Assembly (NCBI RefSeq): GCF_024267675.1
Contig: NZ_JALDYX010000013.1
Coordinates: forward strand, 49,646-113,645
Direction of reading: 5' to 3'
DNA length: 64,000 nucleotides
Source of the DNA: Marinobacterium sedimentorum
Lineage (GTDB): Bacteria > Pseudomonadota > Gammaproteobacteria > Pseudomonadales > Balneatricaceae
Shown here: piece by piece, positions 9,242 to 18,204 of the stretch
Numbering within the stretch: position 1 is the first letter of the stretch
Layout of the letters: each line of letters opens with the position of its first letter
The notes under the pieces: generated by a model
The model's database searches: none
What the model saw: only the letters and a program-made list of their open reading frames with translations
Told to the model about the DNA's origin: nothing
Made by a program: the position numbers and the translations under genes

Positions 9242-9967
9242 TTGGATCTGACACTGTTATGCGTACTGGCCGCGGGCCTCATCACCGGTTTCTCCAAGTT
9301 TTCCGTCGGCGGCATGGGGCTGCTCATCCTGCCGGTACTGATGATTGCCGTGACCGGCCCCGAAGCCCTGGCCATACTGGTGCCCATGTATGTTGCCACC
9401 GACCTGATGGCCATCGCGATGTACAGACGCGATATCAGCTGGGCGGTGCTGGTGGCGCTGCTACCGCCGGCCCTGATCGGCGTTGTGCTGGGCACCTGGC
9501 TGCTGGGCAACCTGGATACCAGCGTCTTCACACCCATGCTCGGCGGGCTTATTCTGGCCATGATTGCGCTGGGGCTCTGGCTGGATCACAGACCCGCCGG
9601 CATCATGCGCCATCCGCTGGCGGCCAACATCACCGGCCTTGCCGCGGGCTTTATCAGCATGGTCGCCAATGCCGCCGGTCCGCTGTTCAGCCTTTATCTG
9701 CTGGAACAGCGGTTGTCCAAGGATGCCTATGTCAGCACCCGCGCCTGGGGCTTCATGATCATCAACGGCGCCAAACTGCCGATGCTCTGGACCCTGGGCC
9801 TGATCACCCAGGACAGCCTCAGGCTCAGTCTCTATGGTCTACCGGCCCTCATCCTCGGCGCCAGCATCGGTTACTGGCTGCTGCGCCGGCTGAAACTGGC
9901 GCAGTTCAAATGGCTCATCCGCATCATGGCCAGCCTCGCCGCCATCAAGCTGTTCGCCTTTAGCTGA
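9242..9967 (+). CDS. TSUP family membrane exporter (TauE/SafE type)
   Basis: The 241-residue protein has about seven or eight hydrophobic helices and the TSUP repeat signatures SVGGMGLLILPVLM and NAAGPLFSLYLL. The start is TTG at 9242 with AAGGAG nine bases upstream; no ATG lies near. TSUP proteins export sulfite, sulfoacetate or other small organosulfur and organic anions after sulfonate breakdown. The divergent LysR gene is its likely regulator. A second TSUP gene lies at 44602-45360. Confidence 0.85.
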   Translation: MDLTLLCVLAAGLITGFSKFSVGGMGLLILPVLMIAVTGPEALAILVPMYVATDLMAIAMYRRDISWAVLVALLPPALIGVVLGTWLLGNLDTSVFTPMLGGLILAMIALGLWLDHRPAGIMRHPLAANITGLAAGFISMVANAAGPLFSLYLLEQRLSKDAYVSTRAWGFMIINGAKLPMLWTLGLITQDSLRLSLYGLPALILGASIGYWLLRRLKLAQFKWLIRIMASLAAIKLFAFS

Positions 9968-10168
9968 ACGGTCTGACGGAACAGTAGACGGTCGACAATC
10001 AGGGCCGCCCCAGGCTGTTCGCTGCACGGGCTCCGGGTAATGTGCAGTGCGCCCGGCGGGTGCTGCGCGGCGGCCGGGACGCAACCGCCGCGGACCGCTA
10101 TAGTCAATGAAGACACTGGCGCCGGATCGCTGCCGGACCGCACGCTTTACATTTTCAAGGTGAACGCA

Positions 10169-11140
10169 TTGGAAGTTTCAAACGAGAACCCGGCCCCCGA
10201 CGCAGCGCCCCCCAGCTGTGATGTGGTCGTGGTTGGCAGCCTGAACATGGACCTGGTCACCCGCACGCCGCGCCTGCCGCAACCGGGCGAGACACTGACT
10301 GGCAGCGGCTTCTCGATCACCCAGGGTGGCAAGGGCGCCAACCAGGCGGTCGCGCTGGCGCGGCTTGGCGCCTCGGTGGCCATGATCGGCTGCGTCGGCG
10401 ACGACGACTACGGCCCTGTGCTGCTGGCCAACCTTGCCCGCGAAGGCATTGATCATCGCGGCGTGCGTATCGAGCACGGCTGCCCGACCGGCATCGCCGC
10501 CATTACCGTCGACGATAGCAGCCAGAACAGCATCATCGTGGTACCCGGCAGCAACCACGCGCTAACCCAGGCCGATATAGAACCCTTAGATACGCTGTTG
10601 CGCGACGCCAGGCTGCTGGTCTGCCAGCTCGAGGTGCCGCTGGATACGGTGCGCTTCGCCCTGCAGGCCGCTCGCCGCCACGGCTGCACCACCCTGCTCA
10701 ATGCCGCCCCGATCCTGCCGCTGGACGATGCCCTGCTGGCCCTGGTCGACTGGCTGGTCGTCAATGAAATCGAGGCCGCCGCACTGGCCGGCCAGGCCAT
10801 TGACACGCCCGACGACGCACGGGCCGCGGTCGCGCACCTGCGCAGGCGGGGCTGTCGCAATGTACTGATTACCCTGGGCGCCCAGGGCACGGTCGCGGCC
10901 TTGGGTGACGAGCTGCGCCATTTCAAAGCCCAAAAAGTGGCGGCCATCGACACCACCGGCGCCGGTGATACCTTTGTCGGCGGATTCGGCGCGGCCATTG
11001 CGCAGGGTTTGACACCGGAGGCGGCGATCCGTCTCGGCCAGGCCGCCGCGGCCATTGCCGTGACGCGCACTGGCGCCCAGACCGCCATGCCCTATCGCGA
11101 TGAAATCGCCAGCCAACCCAGCAGCCACCGGGAAACATAA
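10169..11140 (+). CDS. rbsK: Ribokinase (PfkB family)
   Basis: The 323-residue cytosolic kinase phosphorylates ribose to ribose 5-phosphate. It has the N-terminal VVGSLNMDLV, the sugar-binding GGKGANQAVALARLG, and the C-terminal DTTGAGDTFVGGF motif with catalytic Asp and anion hole. The frame stays open upstream to 10040. TTG 10169 follows AAGGTGA at good spacing and gives a normal family length, so it is preferred. The next gene, a nucleoside hydrolase, starts one base after its stop. Together they form a ribonucleoside salvage pair: the hydrolase frees ribose and this enzyme traps it. Confidence 0.9.
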   Translation: MEVSNENPAPDAAPPSCDVVVVGSLNMDLVTRTPRLPQPGETLTGSGFSITQGGKGANQAVALARLGASVAMIGCVGDDDYGPVLLANLAREGIDHRGVRIEHGCPTGIAAITVDDSSQNSIIVVPGSNHALTQADIEPLDTLLRDARLLVCQLEVPLDTVRFALQAARRHGCTTLLNAAPILPLDDALLALVDWLVVNEIEAAALAGQAIDTPDDARAAVAHLRRRGCRNVLITLGAQGTVAALGDELRHFKAQKVAAIDTTGAGDTFVGGFGAAIAQGLTPEAAIRLGQAAAAIAVTRTGAQTAMPYRDEIASQPSSHRET

Positions 11141-11141
11141 G

Positions 11142-12146
11142 ATGCAAGCGGACCAGACCCAGAACAGGACCGCGCCAACCAAGGTCCTGTTCGATACCGA
11201 CCCCGGTGTCGACGATGCCATGGCCCTGCTGTTCCTGCAGCACCATCCGGCCATCGACCTGATCGGTGTCACCACGGTGCATGGCAATGCCCATATCGAT
11301 GTCACCACCCGCAACGCCCTGTACCTGTGCGAACGTTTCGGCATCGAGGTGCCGGTCGCCCGGGGGGCGCGCCATCCGCTGCTGCAGTACAAGGCCGAGC
11401 CTCCGACCTTTGTCCACGGCGACGATGGTCTGGGCAACGTCGGCCTCAGCTTCGAGCCGACCCGCCAGGCGGACGACCGACCCGCCTACCGCCTGATCAT
11501 CGATACCCTGCGCCAGCATCCGGGCGAGGTGACCCTGGTCGCCGTCGGCCCCCTGACCAACCTGGCGCTGGCGGTCAAGGAGGATCCGGAGATCGCGCAA
11601 CTGGTCAGGGAGGTCGTGATCATGGGCGGCGCCTTTGGCGTCAACGGCCAGGGCGGCAATGTGACCCCGGTGGCCGAAGCCAACATTATCGGCGATCCGC
11701 ACGCGGCCGATATCGTCTGTACCGCGCCCTGGCCGGTCACACTGGTCGGTCTGGACGTCACCCACCAGGTGCTGATGAGCAACGACCTGTTCGGGCAATT
11801 GCGCGACCGGGGCGGTAGCCACGGCCAGTTCATGTGGGATATCTCGCGCTTCTACGTCGACTTCTATAGCAGCCGCGAACAGATCCCGGGCTGCTACGTG
11901 CACGATTCCAGCGCCGTCGCCTACGTCATAGATCCAACCCTGTTCGAGGTGCGCCGCGGCCCGGTCCGCGTCGTCGACAGCGGCATCGCCATCGGCCAGA
12001 CCGTGCAGCAGCCAGACGACCGCAGCTATGCACCCGGTCCCTGGGACGGCTACCCGTCGCAGAACGTGTGCGTGGCGGTGGATGCCCCGCGCCTGCTGCA
12101 GCTGTTCATGGATACTTTCGTGCCGACGGCCGCTGCCGCCCGCTAG
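11142..12146 (+). CDS. Inosine/uridine-preferring nucleoside hydrolase
   Basis: The 334-residue enzyme hydrolyses ribonucleosides to base and ribose. Its N-terminal calcium-binding cluster is FDTDPGVDDAMAL, followed by GVTTVHGNAHID, a central VIMGGAF, a PEANI-like VAEANIIGDPHAAD, and VHDSSAVAYVIDP near the C-terminus. It starts one base after rbsK. The stop TAG at 12144-12146 coincides with the CTAG that begins a MITE-2 remnant, so the present C-terminus (PTAAAAR) may have been set by that insertion. The exact substrate preference cannot be read. Confidence 0.9.
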   Translation: MQADQTQNRTAPTKVLFDTDPGVDDAMALLFLQHHPAIDLIGVTTVHGNAHIDVTTRNALYLCERFGIEVPVARGARHPLLQYKAEPPTFVHGDDGLGNVGLSFEPTRQADDRPAYRLIIDTLRQHPGEVTLVAVGPLTNLALAVKEDPEIAQLVREVVIMGGAFGVNGQGGNVTPVAEANIIGDPHAADIVCTAPWPVTLVGLDVTHQVLMSNDLFGQLRDRGGSHGQFMWDISRFYVDFYSSREQIPGCYVHDSSAVAYVIDPTLFEVRRGPVRVVDSGIAIGQTVQQPDDRSYAPGPWDGYPSQNVCVAVDAPRLLQLFMDTFVPTAAAAR

Positions 12147-12205
12147 TGTACTGCTTCGCTCTTAGAGGCGCTTTTAGCACCCATTAGGGCGAAACGACAG
12201 CACGC
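12143..12205 (+). mobile_element. MITE-2 remnant (internally deleted)
   Basis: It starts CTAGTGTACTGCTTCGCTCT, as does the full copy at 41748. It then jumps from TTTTAGC straight to ACCCATTAGGGCGAA, which is the right end of the full element. About 110 bases are missing, with AGC shared at the junction. The right terminus is degraded. It overlaps the stop codon of the nucleoside hydrolase. Confidence 0.7.
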
Positions 12206-12310
12206 GGTTTGCGGCAGCGGATCCTGCCATCAAACGCTGTTCGATTGGCTATGCTTAGGGCGTGCCTTGGGCTTTGCCCGGCACGCCTGCAACTGACCGG
12301 ACACCCGCCC

Positions 12311-12977
12311 ATGCTGCTGACCGTGGCCCATTTCGATTTCCCCTATCAGGCCCAGATCGCCCGCGCTCAGCTCGAAGCCGAGGGCATCAATGCCTGGGTC
12401 GCCGATGAATTCACCATCAGCATGCAGTGGCTCTACAGCAAGGCTTAGGCCCTGTTGACGCTTGCGGATATGTCCTGCCGGGACTGTATTCGAACAAGAC
12501 AAGGCGGGAGTTGCGTGGTTTGGTTGCTCCAAATAAGCGGCGAGCAACGCCGTATTGTGCGAAAACAGCCCCGGCCCATCAGGGTTGCCCTGCAAAACGC
12601 CTCATACCGCTTCAGCGAACTTGCACAGGGAACCACCCTGAGCGGCGTCCGCTTCATTGTCTGAGGGGTTTTGCAGGGCAACAGAACACATCCGCAAACA
12701 TCAACAGTGCCTACACGGTGTGCGGGTGCAGGTCGAACCCGAGCAACTGTGGCGGGCGCAGGAGATTCTGGCCCAGGACCGCAGCCAGGATGTGGAAGAC
12801 CAGGAAGGCTGTGAAGCCCTGGTCTGCCCCCGCTGTGGCAGCTGCAACACCCGCTACCAGGCGGTGGGTCGCCGGCTTGCCTTTCTGGTGTTTCTGGGAC
12901 TCGATTTCCCGCTGTTTCCGGTGCGCAACGCCGTGCACTGCCAGGATTGCGGCAGCCTCAGCCGGCTTGATGACTAA
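12311..12977 (+). pseudogene. DUF2007-type gene split by a MITE
   Basis: The 5' part (ATG 12311 to TAG 12448) encodes MLLTVAHFDFPYQAQIARAQ and ends ADEFTISMQWLYSKA, a typical DUF2007 (GlnB-like) N-terminus. The 3' part (about 12711-12977) continues with LHGVRVQVEPEQLWRAQEIL and then a C-terminal CxxC ... CQDCGSLSRLDD zinc-ribbon tail. Family members read straight through from QWLYSNA to GGVRVQV. The 264-base element at 12448-12711 lies exactly at that point and supplies the stop. Removing the element with one TA leaves the halves one base out of frame, so a small further change is likely. The product is probably non-functional. Confidence 0.8.
12448..12711 (+). mobile_element. MITE-3, non-autonomous element inside the DUF2007 gene
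   Basis: The 264-base element has imperfect terminal inverted repeats of 26 bases, 22 matching. The left begins GGCCCTGTTGACGCTTGCGG; the right, read inward on the minus strand, begins GGCACTGTTGATGTTTGCGG. TA flanks both ends (12446-12447 and 12712-12713), consistent with a TA target duplication. It has no transposase. A secondary inner pair (TTGCAGGGCAACA, CTGCAAAACGCC) suggests a longer fold. The parent transposase family is not identified. Confidence 0.75.
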
Positions 12978-13055
12978 GCAGGCCGACAGCCACGGTCTGA
13001 GGCTGGCTGTACTATTATCGAAAGACGATTCTCAGCCTGTTGTTGCAAACATGCC

Positions 13056-13325
13056 ATGGCAACCATCAGTTTCACTTCCCATCTGCAGCGCTATCTCGAT
13101 TGCCCTTCGCTGAGCGTCAGTGCCGGCACCCTGCGCGAAGCCCTCAGCCAAGCCTTTGCCGGCAATGCCCGCCTGGCGGGTTATATCCTCGATGACCAGC
13201 AGCGGCTGCGCAAAAACATCGCTATCTTCATTGATGGCCAGCAGATTCAGGATCGCCGCCACCTGAGTGACAGGCTCAGACCCCAGTCCGAAATTTATAT
13301 ACTGCAGGCACTTTCCGGTGGCTGA
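13056..13325 (+). CDS. MoaD/ThiS-family ubiquitin-like sulfur carrier
   Basis: The 89-residue protein has a beta-grasp pattern (ISFTSHLQRYLDCPSLSV, LREALSQAF, LRKNIAIFIDGQQI, LSDRLRPQSEIYILQALSGG). It ends in the Gly-Gly that is adenylated and thiocarboxylated in sulfur carriers. It is longer than MoaD of the molybdopterin operon and resembles the stand-alone group usually encoded beside BNR/sialidase-like repeat proteins. A remnant of exactly such a gene follows at 13375. Its partner E1-like enzyme is not in the window. The client pathway is unknown. Confidence 0.85.
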   Translation: MATISFTSHLQRYLDCPSLSVSAGTLREALSQAFAGNARLAGYILDDQQRLRKNIAIFIDGQQIQDRRHLSDRLRPQSEIYILQALSGG

Positions 13326-13374
13326 CAGAGCCCTGCGCGCCTGACGACAAACACCCAACTGCGGGGACAGCAAG

Positions 13375-13561
13375 ATGCAACTCAGAGTCGGCACACGCAA
13401 GGGGCTGTTTATTTTTGACCGGATAGCGGCCAGCCAGCGGCAATCGGCTGGCCTTCGGCTCGACCACCGGCGGCCTGTGGATAAGTGAAGATCAGGGCGA
13501 TCACTGGCACTGCCTGTCCAGCCACCTGCCGCCCATCAATGTGGTGCAGTTCAGTCCCTGA
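13375..13561 (+). pseudogene. Remnant of a BNR/sialidase-like repeat protein gene
   Basis: ATG 13375 begins MQLRVGTRKGLFIFD, the standard N-terminus of the BNR-repeat 'glycosyl hydrolase' proteins found next to MoaD-like genes. After about 20 codons the frame changes and continues with LAFGSTTGGLWISEDQGDHW, then HCLSSHLPPINVVQFSP and a stop. That is the usual C-terminus of the same family. Some 300 internal codons are therefore missing. A deletion remnant explains both ends. Confidence 0.75.
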
Positions 13562-13764
13562 CAGCTCCCGCCAACGTCTGCGCGGCCGGCGAACTGGCAT
13601 CAGATCTTCGGCTATCTGGCCCTAACAGTTGCCGGCTGGATCCATAAGAATGGATTCAAACCCCGTGACGCGGCATCTCGCTGCGACCCGGTGCGGCGTG
13701 CCGCAACCGGCGACCAGGCCGCGCTCAGCACTCATAAACCCAATAAAATTCGAGTTACTCGCCC

Positions 13765-14787
13765 ATGAAACAGCTGGTCGCACACCCCATCGACAGACTC
13801 GGTGAGCTCAAGCAACGCTACTTCCCCGGGCTCTGTGTCGCCGTGACCATCGGCATTGCCGCGACCTTCCTGTCCCAGCGCTACGGCGCGCCGGCCATGC
13901 TGATGGGCCTGCTGCTGGGCCTGGCGTTCAATTTCCTCAGCGAAGAACCGCGCGTGGTACCCGGCATCGAGCTGGCTGCCAAATCCCTGTTACGCCTGGG
14001 CGTGGCGCTGCTGGGGCTGCGCATCACCTTCTCCGATGTACTCACCCTCGGCTGGCCGCCGCTGCTGATGGTCTGTTCGGCGGTGCTGCTGACCATCGGT
14101 TTCGGCATCGTCATGGCGCGCCTGCTGGGCTTCAGCAGCCGCTTTGGCACCCTCACCGGCGGTTCCGTCGCCATCTGTGGCGCATCCGCCGCCATGGCCA
14201 TCAGCAGCGTGCTGCCGCAAACCGAACAGACCAAAAAAGACACCCTCTTTACCGTGATCAGCGTAACCACTCTGAGCACCCTGGCCATGGTGCTCTACCC
14301 CATGATCAGCCATGAGCTGGGGCTGACGCCGGCCGAAGCCGGGCTTTTCCTCGGCGGTACCATCCATGATGTCGCCCAGGTGGTTGGCGCCGGTTACAGC
14401 GTGTCGTCCGAGGTCGGTGATCTGAGTACCTTCGTCAAGCTGCTGCGCGTCGCCATGCTGGTGCCTATCGTACTGACCATCGGCGTGGTGATTCGCCGCT
14501 CCATGGCCAGTCGCGGTGAAGTCGGCGGCGGCAGTGTCGGGGTTCCGGGTTTTCTGATCGGCTTCGTGGTGCTGTTCACGCTCAACAGCCTGGGCTGGAT
14601 CCCACAGATGATCGTGCAACCGCTGGCAGACAGCGCCTCCTGGCTGCTGCTCACCGCCATTGCCGCCCTGGGTGTACGTACCTCGCTGAAGGAAATCCTC
14701 ACCGTGGGCCTCAAACCGGTGCTGCTGGTGGTCAGCGAAACCATCTTTATCGTGCTGCTGGTACTGGGCTTTATAACCCTGAGCTAA
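13765..14787 (+). CDS. YeiH/UPF0324-type putative sulfate exporter family transporter
   Basis: The 340-residue polytopic membrane protein carries the family blocks LAAKSLLRLGVALLGLRITF, GGSVAICGASAAMA, LGGTIHDVAQVVGAGY and GIRTSLK-like GVRTSLKEI. About ten helices are predicted. The family is often annotated as sulfate exporter; direct evidence is sparse. The gene stands alone and its stop is only three bases from the stop of the convergent cyclase-ATPase gene. It may belong with the window's other sulfur-anion transporters, but that is inference. Confidence 0.85.
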   Translation: MKQLVAHPIDRLGELKQRYFPGLCVAVTIGIAATFLSQRYGAPAMLMGLLLGLAFNFLSEEPRVVPGIELAAKSLLRLGVALLGLRITFSDVLTLGWPPLLMVCSAVLLTIGFGIVMARLLGFSSRFGTLTGGSVAICGASAAMAISSVLPQTEQTKKDTLFTVISVTTLSTLAMVLYPMISHELGLTPAEAGLFLGGTIHDVAQVVGAGYSVSSEVGDLSTFVKLLRVAMLVPIVLTIGVVIRRSMASRGEVGGGSVGVPGFLIGFVVLFTLNSLGWIPQMIVQPLADSASWLLLTAIAALGVRTSLKEILTVGLKPVLLVVSETIFIVLLVLGFITLS

Positions 14788-14790
14788 GCC

Positions 14791-17700
14791 TCAGGTTGCA
14801 GCTGGATTTTGGCTCAGCTGCTCGAGCAGCGCCCCGGCTGCCCGCAGATCAAGGGTATCGAAACCTTCATCAAAAACCTTGTAGCGGGTGGCCAGCAACT
14901 CGTGGGCTTCCTTCTGCTTGCCCTGCTGCTGTAGCAGCCGGGCCAGATCGGTCGCCGCCCGCAGCTCCAGCGAACGGCTTCCCTGTTCAGCTGCCAGGGC
15001 GATGGCCTGTCCGAAGCAGGCCTGGGCGTCTGAGGGCTGCTGCAGACTGAACAGGCCCCGCAGCCGGTACAGTTCGGGCGCATAAAAATTTTCCCCGGTC
15101 TGCCCGACGATGGCCAGGGCATCATCAAGTACCGCCAGCGCCGCTTCCTCCTCTCCCGACTTGCCCAGAGACTCGGCCAGCAGCGCCATAAAGTAGGGTT
15201 TGAGGAACTCGCCACCGGTTGCCTGGTAATCCAGCATGCCCTGGCGGATGGCCGCTATGCCTTCGGCCGGCTGGCCCTGCTCGGCCAGGGTCCAGCCCCG
15301 CAGCATACTGGCGCGTGCGCGCCAATAGGGAAAACTTTGTTCGGTCGCCAGTACGATGACAGACTCGGCCCACTCCCGGGCCTGTGCCACTTCACCGCGC
15401 AGCTGATGCAGCTCGGCCCTATAGATCATCGGATCCGCCAGGGTATAAGGGTTGGGCGTCTGCTGTGCCAGCTCCAGCGCGTCCAGGCACTGTTGCAGCG
15501 CCTGGTCGGGATAACCGCGATACCATAGCGCCCAGGAACCGATAATCAGCCCCAGAATACCCGGCTCAATGCCGTACAAATACGTATGGTTGCCATGTTC
15601 GTGCGCATCATAGAGCGCCAGCACCTGCTCAGAGTGTCCCTGCGCTTCGTGCAGCCGCCCGCGAAACAGCGAGGTGCCCGCCAGTGCACCATGCGCCTGT
15701 ACCAGCAGCGCCGGATCCGAAGTCTCCTCTGCCATCGCCAGCAACTGTTCGGCCATCTTCTGGGCGGCACCGAAATCGGCCCGCAGGGTATAAAACCGCC
15801 GCAGCGCCGCCAGGGCGGAAAACAGCTGCCCGCTGTCGCCCAGTTCACGGCTCAGGGTCAGGGCCCGGGTGAAGCTCGCTTCAACCTCCGTGGCGCCGAA
15901 CCCGCGGATGACCATCCAGACATGGCCCAGGGTGATCTGCAGCTTGAGCTCAAACCGCGTTCGCGGCGTGGTATCCGCCAGCCTGGGCAGCACAGCCTGC
16001 GCCCGGGTGAGGTGCGCCAGAGCCTCCTGAGCGGCTGAGCGGCGCATCGCCTGCTCTGCGGCCCGCAGCAGATACTCCACCGCCTTGCCGGCATTGCCGC
16101 TGCAACTGTAATGGTGGGCCAGCTCACTGCAGTGGTCATCCAGACTGTCACTGAAGAGCGTTTCAATGGCCCGGGCCGTGCGTTCATGCAGCCGGCTGCG
16201 ACGTTCCAGCAGCAGCGAACCATAGGCAACCTCCTGGGTGAGGCCATGCTTGAAGGTGTACTCGACTTCCGGGAAGGCCGGCCGCTCGTACAGAAATTCC
16301 CCGGCCTGCAAGCGGGACAGCCCGCGCTTCAGGGCGTCCTCCGGCGGCCCGACCACCTGCTGCACCAGGCTCCAGGGGAAGTCCTTGCCGATCACCGCGA
16401 GGGTTTGCAGTAGTGCTTTCTCCGCCGCAGCCAGGCGGTCGATGCGTGCACTCAGCACGCCCTGCACCGTAGTGGGTATGTGCAGATCGGCGGGCGCCCG
16501 CTGCAGACGATAGGCGCCCGGCTCCCCGCTGAGCACCTGTTCCTCGGCCAGGGTCTGCACCACCTCTTCCAGAAAAAAGGGATTGCCCTCGGTCTGGGTC
16601 ATGACCAGGGGCTTGAGCGGCGCCAGCGACGCATCCTCCCCCAGCAGGGCCAACAGCAGTTCCTCCGCCTCTGCCGGGCCCAGCGGATCCAGCCGCAGCT
16701 GGGTGTAGCAGCTTTTCTGGCCCCAGTCGTGCTGGTACTCGGGCCTATAGTTCACCAGCAACAGCATGCGGGCCCCGGCCACCCCGTCGCTGAGCACCCG
16801 CAGAAAGGCTTCGGTTTCACTGTCAAGCCATTGCAGGTCCTCGAAGACAAGCACCAGTGGCTGATCGAGACTCTCGTGCACCAGCAGCTGTCGAATGGCC
16901 TCGAAGGTGCGCTGGCGCCGAATCTGCCCATCCATCTGTCCCAGCGCCGAATCCGGCCCGGCCACGCCCAGCAGGTAGTAAAGATAGGGCAGGCTGCCCT
17001 CCAGGCTGCGGTCCAGCGTCAGCACCTTACCGATGATTTTCTCGCGTCGCTGGCGCTCATCATCCTTAGGCCCGATCTGCATGTAATTTTTCAGTAATTC
17101 AATCAGCGGCAGGTAGGCAAACGCCTTGCCATGGGAGACCGAAAAGGTTTCCAGTACCCGGCATGGCTGCTGCCCGCGATGCTTGAACTCGTAAAAGAGC
17201 CGCGACTTGCCGACACCCGGCTCCCCCACCACACCGACAATCTGCCCATGGCCGGCACAGGCCTTGTTCAGTGCCTGCTGCAGCTGTGCCAATTCGGCCT
17301 GGCGACCGACAAAGCGTGCCAGGCCACGGTGCGCCGCCACTTCCAGCCGGGTACGCAGGGCGCCGAGCCCCTGCAGTTCATACACGGCCAGCGGCTCGGA
17401 CAGTCCCTTGACGCGGGTATCCCCCAGCGCCTTGAAATCAAAATATCCCTCGGTCAGCCGGTAACTGGGCTCACTGACCAGGATGGTGCCGGGGGTGGCG
17501 ATCCCCTCCATGCGGGCGGCGATGTGAATGGTATTGCCCACCGGATCATAATCCGTATGCAGATCATCGGTGCGTATTTCCCGCACCACCACTTCACCGG
17601 TATGGATGCCGACACGCACCTGCAGCGCTATACCCTGCTCAAGCCGAACGCGGTCACTGTGATGGCGAATCGTTTCCTGCATGCGCAGCGCCGCATAAAG

Positions 17701-18204
17701 CGCGCGTCTGGGGTGATCCTCATGGGCAATGGGGGCGCCGAACAGGGCCAGAATGCCGTCACCGAGGGACTTGGCGACATAACCCTCGTAATGGTGCACG
17801 GCTTCCATCATCAGCTCGAGGATCGGATCGATCAGATGACGCGCCTCTTCAGGATCCAGATCCTGGATCAGCGCCGTGGACCCGGCCATGTCCGCAAACA
17901 GCACGGTGATGGTCTTGCGCTCGCCGCTGCTGTTGCCGCGGGCCTGCCGGGCGCTTTGCTCGGCCAGGATACGTTCGGCCAGGTGGGGCGGAGTGTACTG
18001 GATAGGCGCTGGCACGGCCGGGGCGACGCGGGTGGCCGCAGCCGCTGGCGCATCGTCCAGCGAGGTGCCGCAGGCATTGCAGAAGCGGGCGGCGGAACTC
18101 ACCTCCTGACCGCACTGCGGACAGCAGCGAGCCATTCGCGTGCCGCAATGCTCGCAAAATCGGGCACCTGATGCATTGTCTTGCCCACAATCAGTACAGC
18201 GCAT
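14791..18204 (-). CDS. Zinc-ribbon / class III adenylyl cyclase / AAA ATPase / TPR regulator
   Basis: The 1137-residue protein has two N-terminal zinc ribbons (CTDCG ... CEHCG and CPQCG ... CNACG, residues 3-46) and a class III cyclase domain at about 97-275, with both metal Asp residues (FADMAG, Asp105; LGDG, Asp149). A STAND-like ATPase follows with Walker A GEPGVGKS (327-334) and Walker B VLVFEDLQW, and the C-terminal third is made of TPR-like helices. This is the layout of large bacterial 'adenylate/guanylate cyclase with ATPase' proteins. Cyclic nucleotide synthesis gated by ATPase/TPR sensing is inferred. It is not in an operon; the yeiH-like gene converges from the other side. Confidence 0.88.
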   Translation of the reverse strand: MRCTDCGQDNASGARFCEHCGTRMARCCPQCGQEVSSAARFCNACGTSLDDAPAAAATRVAPAVPAPIQYTPPHLAERILAEQSARQARGNSSGERKTITVLFADMAGSTALIQDLDPEEARHLIDPILELMMEAVHHYEGYVAKSLGDGILALFGAPIAHEDHPRRALYAALRMQETIRHHSDRVRLEQGIALQVRVGIHTGEVVVREIRTDDLHTDYDPVGNTIHIAARMEGIATPGTILVSEPSYRLTEGYFDFKALGDTRVKGLSEPLAVYELQGLGALRTRLEVAAHRGLARFVGRQAELAQLQQALNKACAGHGQIVGVVGEPGVGKSRLFYEFKHRGQQPCRVLETFSVSHGKAFAYLPLIELLKNYMQIGPKDDERQRREKIIGKVLTLDRSLEGSLPYLYYLLGVAGPDSALGQMDGQIRRQRTFEAIRQLLVHESLDQPLVLVFEDLQWLDSETEAFLRVLSDGVAGARMLLLVNYRPEYQHDWGQKSCYTQLRLDPLGPAEAEELLLALLGEDASLAPLKPLVMTQTEGNPFFLEEVVQTLAEEQVLSGEPGAYRLQRAPADLHIPTTVQGVLSARIDRLAAAEKALLQTLAVIGKDFPWSLVQQVVGPPEDALKRGLSRLQAGEFLYERPAFPEVEYTFKHGLTQEVAYGSLLLERRSRLHERTARAIETLFSDSLDDHCSELAHHYSCSGNAGKAVEYLLRAAEQAMRRSAAQEALAHLTRAQAVLPRLADTTPRTRFELKLQITLGHVWMVIRGFGATEVEASFTRALTLSRELGDSGQLFSALAALRRFYTLRADFGAAQKMAEQLLAMAEETSDPALLVQAHGALAGTSLFRGRLHEAQGHSEQVLALYDAHEHGNHTYLYGIEPGILGLIIGSWALWYRGYPDQALQQCLDALELAQQTPNPYTLADPMIYRAELHQLRGEVAQAREWAESVIVLATEQSFPYWRARASMLRGWTLAEQGQPAEGIAAIRQGMLDYQATGGEFLKPYFMALLAESLGKSGEEEAALAVLDDALAIVGQTGENFYAPELYRLRGLFSLQQPSDAQACFGQAIALAAEQGSRSLELRAATDLARLLQQQGKQKEAHELLATRYKVFDEGFDTLDLRAAGALLEQLSQNPAAT

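Noticed and set aside
12657..12977. C-terminal half of the DUF2007 gene taken as a separate small zinc-ribbon gene
   Set aside because: Its first codons come from MITE-3 and the rest aligns with the end of the interrupted gene.
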